From contig JAFYLS010000032.1 of assembly GCA_017550035.1 (NCBI GenBank), forward strand, positions 1 through 57,672: 57,672 nt of DNA, given 5' to 3'. Origin of the DNA: Clostridia bacterium. Lineage in GTDB: Bacteria > Bacillota > Clostridia > Christensenellales > Aristaeellaceae. How positions within the stretch are numbered: the first letter of the stretch is position 1; the number at the start of each line of letters is the position of its first letter. Shown here one piece after another: positions 25,325-32,300 of this stretch. Under the pieces are notes generated by a model. The model did no database searches, was not told where the DNA came from, and worked only from the letters and a program-made list of their open reading frames with translations. The position numbers and the translations under genes were made by a program.

Positions 25325-27490
25325 ATGGATACCTGTCAGGAAAAGCAGAACCATCATGAAGTACTGCATCAGGAACATTTGCATTGTGCATGTGACCAGA
25401 AGCACTGCCATGAGCCTCATGAGCACGGCGAAACGTGCGGCTGCGGCCATAAACACCATCATGAGCATGAGGCGTATGATGAAGCGTGCGGCTGTGAACA
25501 TAAGCACCAGCACGAGCCTCATGAGCACGGCGAAACGTGCGGCTGCGGCCATAAACACCATCATGAGCATCACGAACATGGCTGCGGCTGCGGTCATGAT
25601 CACGGCTTTGAAATCGACTGCGGCTGTGGCTGCGGTCATGATCATGGACATGGCAGTGATCGGAAAACTTTGGTGATTCGACTGGCGCTGACCGTTGTTC
25701 TTACCGTTCTTGCACTTGTGCTTCATCTTCCCGGATGGTTGAGCGTACTTATTCATGTAGCCGCCTATGTCATTATAGGTTGTGACATTTTGCTGCGTTC
25801 TTTCAAAAACATTCGCAGAGGGCAGATTTTCGATGAGAACTTTCTGATGTCTATTGCATCGGCAGGCGCCATGTGTCTGGGAGAGTTTGTGGAAGGCACT
25901 GCTGTTTTGGCGCTGTATCAGCTGGGTGAGATGTTTCAGGATATGGCGGTGGATAAGAGCCGCCGCTCCATATCTGAATTGATGGATATCCGTCCCGATC
26001 ATGCGGATGTGGAGATGGATGGACGACTTGTTCGCATGGCACCCGATCAGGTGGCTGTTGGGTCGGTTATTGTGGTAAAAGCAGGGGATAAAATTCCGTT
26101 GGATGGGGAAGTGCTCAGCGGCAACAGCACGCTGGATACCGCCGCCCTGACGGGTGAAAGCATGCCCCGGGATATTGGCGCAGGCGATCCGGTGATCAGC
26201 GGTTGTGTGAATCTGTCCGGCGAACTGCGCGTACGCACTACCAAAGCCTATCAGGATTCCACAGTTTCCCGTATCCTGCAAATGGTGCAGCATGCATCTG
26301 CCAATAAATCCCGTCCTGAGCAGTTCATAACCCGTTTTGCCCGGGTGTATACGCCGGTAGTTGTATTCCTTGCGGCATTGCTGGCGCTTGTTCCGCCTCT
26401 TTTTACCGGGTTTGATTTTGCTTTGTGGGTGGAACGTGCACTGACGTTCCTGGTGATCTCCTGTCCCTGTGCGCTGGTTATTTCTGTGCCGCTTACCTTT
26501 TTCAGCGGCATTGGCGGGGCTTCCCGCAAGGGTGTTCTGGTCAAGGGCGCTGTGTATATGGAAAAACTATCCCGCATCTCTATGGCTGTGTTTGATAAAA
26601 CCGGTACACTGACATGCGGCGAGTTTAACGTTACCCATGTTGTTCCCAACGGCGTGGAAAAGCAGGAACTGATGCAGCTGGCAGCGGCTGTGGAAAGATC
26701 CAGTAATCATCCTATTGCGCGTTCGGTATGCGCTGCCTGCGGTGAAGAAAGAACTGTGATGGCGCAGGATGTAAAAGAAATAGCCGGCTGCGGTTTGTCT
26801 GGTGTGGTGAATGGACACAGGATTGCAGTTGGCAATGAGAAGATGATGGCGCTTTCCGGTGTGCAGGAAACCCTTCCGATCATCGCCGGAACCGCTGTGC
26901 ATGTGTCCCGGGACGGTCAGTATATTGGTGCCATTCTGGTTTCGGATCAGCTGAAAGATCACGCGGCAGAAGCGCTGCTCGCTTTGAAATGTCTGGGTAT
27001 CAAGAAGAATGTGATTCTCTCCGGCGACCGTAAACAGGCTGCGGAACAGGTGGGCAGGCTGCTTGCAGCGGATGAAGTGCGTGCAGAACTTTTGCCGGAT
27101 GACAAGGTGAAGGAAGTGGAAAAACTTCTGCATCAGGAAAAACAGGATGAAATGCTGGCGTATGTCGGTGACGGCATCAACGATGCTCCTGTTCTTGCCC
27201 GTGCTGATGTGGGGATTGCCATGGGTGCTCTGGGTTCAGATGCTGCAATTGAAGCGGCTGATGTGGTCATTATGGATGATGACCCCATGAAGATTCCGCT
27301 GGCAGTGCGTATTGCCAGGGGGACTATGCGGATTGGCAGACAGAATATCATTTTTGCACTGGGTGTAAAAGTGCTGGTTATGCTGCTGGGCGCAATGGGC
27401 TTTGCTTCCATGTGGATGGCGGTATTTGCTGATGTGGGCGTTTGCCTGCTGGCGGTTGCCAATGCCATGCGCGCCATGAAAATTCGATAA
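25325..27490 (+). CDS. Heavy-metal P1B-type ATPase (Zn/Cd/Pb exporter)
   Basis: 721 residues; AGGAGG lies 8 bases upstream. The first 115 residues are a His/Cys-rich tail with repeated blocks (ETCGCGHKHHHEH, CGCGHDHGH) instead of the usual ferredoxin-like metal-binding domain. The core is complete: actuator motif LTGESMPRD, CPC metal motif at residues 380-382, phosphorylation site DKTGT at residue 424, HP locus (NHPIARS) and hinge GDGINDAP. With the upstream ArsR gene it forms an inducible efflux operon at the cytoplasmic membrane. The tail probably buffers Zn or Cd. Confidence 0.95.
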   Translation: MDTCQEKQNHHEVLHQEHLHCACDQKHCHEPHEHGETCGCGHKHHHEHEAYDEACGCEHKHQHEPHEHGETCGCGHKHHHEHHEHGCGCGHDHGFEIDCGCGCGHDHGHGSDRKTLVIRLALTVVLTVLALVLHLPGWLSVLIHVAAYVIIGCDILLRSFKNIRRGQIFDENFLMSIASAGAMCLGEFVEGTAVLALYQLGEMFQDMAVDKSRRSISELMDIRPDHADVEMDGRLVRMAPDQVAVGSVIVVKAGDKIPLDGEVLSGNSTLDTAALTGESMPRDIGAGDPVISGCVNLSGELRVRTTKAYQDSTVSRILQMVQHASANKSRPEQFITRFARVYTPVVVFLAALLALVPPLFTGFDFALWVERALTFLVISCPCALVISVPLTFFSGIGGASRKGVLVKGAVYMEKLSRISMAVFDKTGTLTCGEFNVTHVVPNGVEKQELMQLAAAVERSSNHPIARSVCAACGEERTVMAQDVKEIAGCGLSGVVNGHRIAVGNEKMMALSGVQETLPIIAGTAVHVSRDGQYIGAILVSDQLKDHAAEALLALKCLGIKKNVILSGDRKQAAEQVGRLLAADEVRAELLPDDKVKEVEKLLHQEKQDEMLAYVGDGINDAPVLARADVGIAMGALGSDAAIEAADVVIMDDDPMKIPLAVRIARGTMRIGRQNIIFALGVKVLVMLLGAMGFASMWMAVFADVGVCLLAVANAMRAMKIR
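25412..25468 (+). repeat. 57-bp direct repeat in ATPase tail, copy 1
   Basis: This copy is identical to 25514-25570, offset by 102 bases (34 codons). It encodes EPHEHGETCGCGHKHHHEH, so the two copies duplicate a metal-binding block in frame. Confidence 0.9.
25514..25570 (+). repeat. 57-bp direct repeat in ATPase tail, copy 2
   Basis: This is the second identical copy of the 57-base unit. No base differs from copy 1, which implies a recent duplication or gene-conversion event. Confidence 0.9.
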
Positions 27491-27500
27491 GTAAAAACAA

Positions 27501-27536
27501 AACATCCTGCCGGGGAAGATTCTCCGGCAGGATGTT
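27501..27536. terminator. Intrinsic terminator between convergent genes
   Basis: Perfect 13-bp stem AACATCCTGCCGG/CCGGCAGGATGTT with a 10-base loop. The T-run is good on the minus strand and weak on the plus strand. Confidence 0.85.
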
Positions 27537-27549
27537 TGCTATGTATGCT

Positions 27550-27669
27550 TTACAGGGTAAAAATGCCAAGCGCTGCAAACAGGGTGGAAGAAACAAGAAG
27601 CGCAGCCAGTGCAATGCAGATGATACGGACGAGCATCTTTTGCTTGTCGGAATGAGATTTTTTTGTCAT
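27550..27669 (-). CDS. 39-residue membrane peptide
   Basis: A short frame starting at ATG 27669, with AGGAG 6 bases upstream, and ending just before a terminator. A basic N terminus (MTKKSHSDKQK) precedes one hydrophobic helix of about 22 residues (RIICIALAALLVSSTLFAAL). The layout resembles small single-pass proteins such as Prli42 (stressosome anchor) of Bacillota, but similarity over so few residues is weak evidence. It follows the TSCPD gene after 12 bases and is probably the last gene of the NUDIX-GNAT-TSCPD run. Confidence 0.65.
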   Translation of the reverse strand: MTKKSHSDKQKMLVRIICIALAALLVSSTLFAALGIFTL

Positions 27670-27681
27670 GTTAAACTCCTG

Positions 27682-27927
27682 TCAGGCCTGAGCTTCCCAG
27701 GCTTCGATGGCACGGGCAACCTGATCGGGGCAGGAAGTATTGCCGCGGCAGGGGATGCCCTTGAGCAGCGCCTTTACGTCTTCAGCCTTACGGCCGACGC
27801 ACATTTTGGCAAGACCGTTGGTGTTGCCGCGGCAGCCGCCAATGATTTCGCAATGGGTGATGACGCCGTCTGTGATTTCGATATCAATCTGACGGGAGCA
27901 GGTGCCGTTGGTCTTATAATGCAGCAT
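27682..27927 (-). CDS. TSCPD-domain protein (TIGR03905-like)
   Basis: 81 residues. The TSCPD motif is visible near the end (GNTSCPDQVARAI), and conserved glycines and Cys occur in EIIGGCRGNTNGLAKMCVG. This small domain is also found at the C terminus of some ribonucleotide reductases; its role as a free protein is unknown, possibly metal or nucleotide related. It overlaps the preceding GNAT gene by 14 bases. Confidence 0.85.
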   Translation of the reverse strand: MLHYKTNGTCSRQIDIEITDGVITHCEIIGGCRGNTNGLAKMCVGRKAEDVKALLKGIPCRGNTSCPDQVARAIEAWEAQA

Positions 27928-28510
27928 GAGTATTGTCCTCCTTCAAATGTTGAAAATCTTTCTGCAAAATTGCGTATATATTCACGTCCACAAAGCGGCC
28001 TTTGTTGTTCAGCCGCTGGCGCAGCGTGCCTTCGTAGTGCATACCGGCTTTTTCCATGACCCGGCCGGAAGCGGGGTTCATTACATCGTACTGGGCTTCT
28101 ACCCGGTTGAGATGCAAATCGTTGAATGCGTACCGATTCAATGCCTTGAGTGCTTCTGTTGCATAACCCTTGTTCCATTCCCTGCGGCTCAGACTGTAGC
28201 CCACCTCACAGGAACGGTGTTCCGGATTGATCCACATAAACCCAACGGTTCCGATGAGCCGGCCTGTTTCCTTGAGTTCAATGGCAAAGGTTCCCGGGAA
28301 TCCCTGACGGTACTGCCTGCGGACGGAACGGATATAATCCCGCGCCTGAGACGGATACTTGTAGGTATCCCACAGCACGTAGCGGCTTACAGCGGGGTCA
28401 CTGCAATAGGAAAACAGGCTTGCAGCATCGCGCATTTTCATTTCACGCAGAACGAGCCGATCCGTTTCGATTCGGGGCATGAGAGAAAGCGAACTAAAAA
28501 TAGAAAACAT
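27914..28510 (-). CDS. GNAT-family N-acetyltransferase, RimJ-like
   Basis: 198 residues starting at ATG 28510 with AGGAAAG upstream. The opening (PRIETDRLVLREMKMRDA), EVGYSLSRREWNKGYATEAL (acetyl-CoA motif A) and the late VMEKAGMHYEGTLR are typical of the RimJ/RimL-like branch. These enzymes acetylate ribosomal protein N termini or small amines, and the actual acceptor here is unknown. The gene starts 6 bases after the NUDIX stop. Confidence 0.88.
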   Translation of the reverse strand: MFSIFSSLSLMPRIETDRLVLREMKMRDAASLFSYCSDPAVSRYVLWDTYKYPSQARDYIRSVRRQYRQGFPGTFAIELKETGRLIGTVGFMWINPEHRSCEVGYSLSRREWNKGYATEALKALNRYAFNDLHLNRVEAQYDVMNPASGRVMEKAGMHYEGTLRQRLNNKGRFVDVNIYAILQKDFQHLKEDNTHAAL

Positions 28511-28515
28511 TTTGA

Positions 28516-29142
28516 TTACTTTCCTGTGCAGCGGGAAGAAGCGGCGCTGCTGCTGCGTTGTATATTTGCAGAGGCAAAGAGGGGAGACTGTTTGTGTTCT
28601 TCCAGGATGCGGGCCGCCATCAGCAGGCCTACAATGGTCTTTCCGTCTGTGAAGTCGCCGTTCATGCAGTGAGCTACGGCTTCATGCAGCGGCATCTTGA
28701 CCAGATTCAGGAATTCATCCTCATCTGTATGGGCTTCGTGCTGTGTAAGCTCGGTAGCCAGATAGATGGCGATGCGTTCATTACAGAATCCGGGCGTTGT
28801 GGCAAGGGTGGTGAGCAGCTGCCATTTCTGTGCATGCAAACCGGTTTCCTCTTCCAATTCACGCTGCGCAGCCAGGAATGGATCTTCGCCCTTGGCATCC
28901 AGTTTGCCGGCGGGGATTTCCCAGGTGGTTTTATCAATTGCCACGCGGTGCTGACGAACCATGGTTACATTGCCTTCGGCATCTACAGGAACAACGGCTG
29001 CTGCGCCGGGATGTAAAACAATCTCGCGGGGAGCTGTTTTGCCGTCCGGCAGCCGGACCTGCCACTTCTCAACATGGATGATCTTACCGTCAAAAATCTC
29101 TTCAGAGGAAAGAAAAGTTTCCCTCAAATTCTGTTCCTGCAT
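28516..29142 (-). CDS. NUDIX hydrolase, ADP-ribose pyrophosphatase-like
   Basis: 208 residues. The Nudix box lies around residues 80-105 (GEDPFLAAQRELEEETGL), with the preceding AGKLD segment. The N-terminal strand pattern (IFDGKIIHVEKWQVRLPDG) and VVPVDAEGNVTMVRQHR fit ADP-ribose pyrophosphatases, which split ADP-ribose into AMP and ribose-5-phosphate. The last 30 residues are longer than usual and low in pattern. It is first gene of a four-gene minus-strand run. Confidence 0.9.
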   Translation of the reverse strand: MQEQNLRETFLSSEEIFDGKIIHVEKWQVRLPDGKTAPREIVLHPGAAAVVPVDAEGNVTMVRQHRVAIDKTTWEIPAGKLDAKGEDPFLAAQRELEEETGLHAQKWQLLTTLATTPGFCNERIAIYLATELTQHEAHTDEDEFLNLVKMPLHEAVAHCMNGDFTDGKTIVGLLMAARILEEHKQSPLFASANIQRSSSAASSRCTGK

Positions 29143-29246
29143 GGATACAGCCTCCGTTTACAAGGTGACGTTCTAAAATACATTCGTCATCGGGTCGGAT
29201 GAATCCTGCATGAGATGTAAATATTACCGGAAAAGCCCTGGTTTTC

Positions 29247-29275
29247 TTGACAGAAACCGGCGCGTGTAATAAAAT
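29247..29275 (+). promoter_or_regulatory. SigA promoter of the giant surface-protein gene
   Basis: TTGACA (29247-29252), a 17-base spacer, TAAAAT (29270-29275), about 50 bases before the start. Confidence 0.8.
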
Positions 29276-29324
29276 TGAAATAATGTGATAACCCCGATGA
29301 ATCCTGAAGGAGGCGTCGTTTTTG

Positions 29325-32300
29325 ATGAAGAACGCGAACTGGAAAAACACTTTGAACCGTCTGGCAGCGCTGCTGCTGACTCTCGTATTGCTCATGCCTT
29401 CCATCCCCGTGCATGCGGAGGAGGATCCGCTGTCCGTGGTTTTGAACTGGCTGGATGCAGAAGGTCAGACGCAGACTGTGCAGGCGCAAAGATTAACTTA
29501 TGATGGGTTCCGGAATTATTTCTGGGCTTGTTTGCCTGCCGGTACATCTTTGGATGGTGTAACGCTCCATGTGGCGGATGAGAGCGGTGCTTTTGCGCGC
29601 TTTGATCCGGAAAATGGTACTGCTTTGGCTGGGCTTGTGGATGCCGGAACGGGTATTCATGATGAGCCGGTTTTTATTACCTGTTACGATTGGAGCAACA
29701 ATGCAGTCGGCACGCTGTATCTGTATGTGTCTACCGTGGCCGAAAAGCCGGACATGCCTGCATTTTCTGCTCCTTACATTTCTGTGCGTTATGTGGATGC
29801 CGAGACGGGCGCTGAAATCAGCGGCACTTCTGTTCAGTGCGCACTCGGTGCAACGACTGCCATGAATGCACCTGATTTTGATGGCTATACGCTGGTGAGC
29901 GACCGCACCCAGTATGTGACGGTCGATCATATGGGCAACGCTTCTGCCAATGAAGTGGTATTCCGCTATCAGGCGGATGTGGTGTACAGCGCACCTTCTA
30001 TCCCCGTGACCTGTTACGATGAAAACGGCAATGTGCTGCACAGCTGGAATCAGGAAACGGTGCTGGAAGGCACCACGACTGTGACTGCACCCGCTTTTGA
30101 TGGCTATAATCTCGCGGAAGGCGAAGCCGGTGAAAAGTATATCTATGTGAACGAAAAGGGCGAAGCGGACGTCAGTGAAGTGGCATTCTATTACACGAAG
30201 ATCGTGTACACTGCGCCCGTTATACCTGTAAAGTGTTATGATGAGAATGGCGAAGTGATCTACAGCTTTGACCAGACGACGGAGCTTGGAATCAGCACGA
30301 CTGTGACTGCACCTGCTTTTGATGGCTATAATCTCGCGGAAAACGAAGCCGGCGAAAAGTATATCTACGTGAACGAAAAGGGCGAAGCGGACGTCAGTGA
30401 AGTGGCATTCTATTACACAAAGATCGTGTACACTGCGCCCGTTATACCTGTAAAGTGTTATGATGAGAATGGCGAAGTGATCTACAGCTTTGACCAGACG
30501 ACGGAGCTTGGAATCAGCACGGCTGTGACTGCACCTGCTTTTGATGGTTATAATCTCGCGGAAAACGAAGCCGGCGAAAAGTATATCTACGTGAACGAAA
30601 AGGGCGAAGCGGACGTCAGTGAAGTGGCATTCTATTACACAAAGATCGTGTACACTGCGCCTGAAATCCCTGTATATTGCTACGATGAAAACGGCACAGT
30701 GCTGAATCAGTGGAGCCATAAGACAGAACTGGCTGCTACCACGACTGTGACTGCGCCTGAAATCAATGGTTACAAACTGACGGATGCCGGTGAAAAGTAT
30801 ATCGTTGTAGATGAAAAGGGCATGGCGGATGTGACCGAGGTGACTTTCACCTATGAAGCCATTGTCTATACAGCACCTGCCGTTTCTGTTGTCTGCGCAG
30901 ATACCGATGAAACCGTATTGCAACGCTGGGTGGAAGAAATGGTGCTGGGTGGCAGCAAGACGATTGCTGCACCGCAGATTCCCGGCTATAAGCTGATCAG
31001 CGAAAATGCCGAAGTCACTGTGAACGTAACGGAAATGGGCGAAGCGGATGTTTCTGAAGTTATCTTCCGTTATGAAAAGATCAATGCGCCTGTAGTCACG
31101 GTGCGCTGTGTGGATGCTGCCGATGAAAGCGTTGTGCTTTACACTGAAGAAAAGCAAGCCGAACTTGGCATGCAGAACACGCTGCATGCGCCTCATGTGG
31201 ATGGATATGAACTGAGCGGCGATGCTGAAAAGTATGTCCAGGTGGACGAATGGGGTATTGCCGATGTGTATGAAGTAACCTTCAAATATACTGCCATCGT
31301 CTATCATGCACCTGCTGTGAACGTGGTGTGTCTGGACCGTGCTACCAATGCCGTCATTCATACCGAAACCGTGCAGACTGCCGTGGATTCTACCATGCGC
31401 ATTTCTGCTCCTGCCGTTGCGGATTACCAGGTCAGCGGCAGTGCTGAAGACTATGTCACCGTGGATGCCAAGGGCAATGCTGATAAGCTGGAAGTGGTAT
31501 TCTATTATGACGCAATTATGTACGTTGCGCCTGTGATTGATGTAGTGTGTGTGGACGAAACAACCCGGCAGGAAATTCAGCGTTCGTCCTTCCAGACCGT
31601 GATCAATGCAGCCAATAACGTATATGCGCCTGCGATTGAGAAGTACCGGGTCAGCGGAAGTGCGGAAGCAGTGGTCAATGTGGACTATCAGGGGTATACG
31701 GATATTGCCGAAGTGACGTTCTATTACCGCCCCATCAGCACCCCTGTGGTGACGGTACGCTTTGTGGATGCTGAAACGGGCAAGGATATTCGCCCTGCTG
31801 AAATGAAAGAATGTCCGTTGGGAACGTCCCTCCAGATTGAAGCGCCTGAAGTGGATAAGTATACCCGTCCTGCTGAAATGGTAAAAACGGCGCAGGCGGA
31901 TCTGGAAGGCAATGTAACTCCGGCAGAAATTGTTTTTGAATATCAGAAAGTGCCGGTTATCGCGCTGGTGAACATCATTTACCGCAACCAGAACAATGAA
32001 GTGCTTTATACTGCTTCTGAACCCTATGGTGAAGGCACCCATACGATCACGGTGGATTACAGCGTGGTGGATATGGAACAGTACGAACTGTATGATACGG
32101 ACACCAAACAGGTTAACGTAAATGCCATCGGCGTTACAACGCCCGGTGAAGTGGTATTCTTCTTCCGGGAAAAGGCAGAAGTGACCGGCAGCGTTCAGAT
32201 CCTTTACTGCGACGAAAGCAACTATCATGTGGCTTCTCCCCAGTATGCCGACTGTATCGTGGGCAACAACGAAATTGTTGCGGATCCCATTGATCTGAAG

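Noticed and set aside
25412-25570. 57-bp repeats as an inserted element
   Set aside because: They are in frame and encode part of a continuous metal-binding tail.
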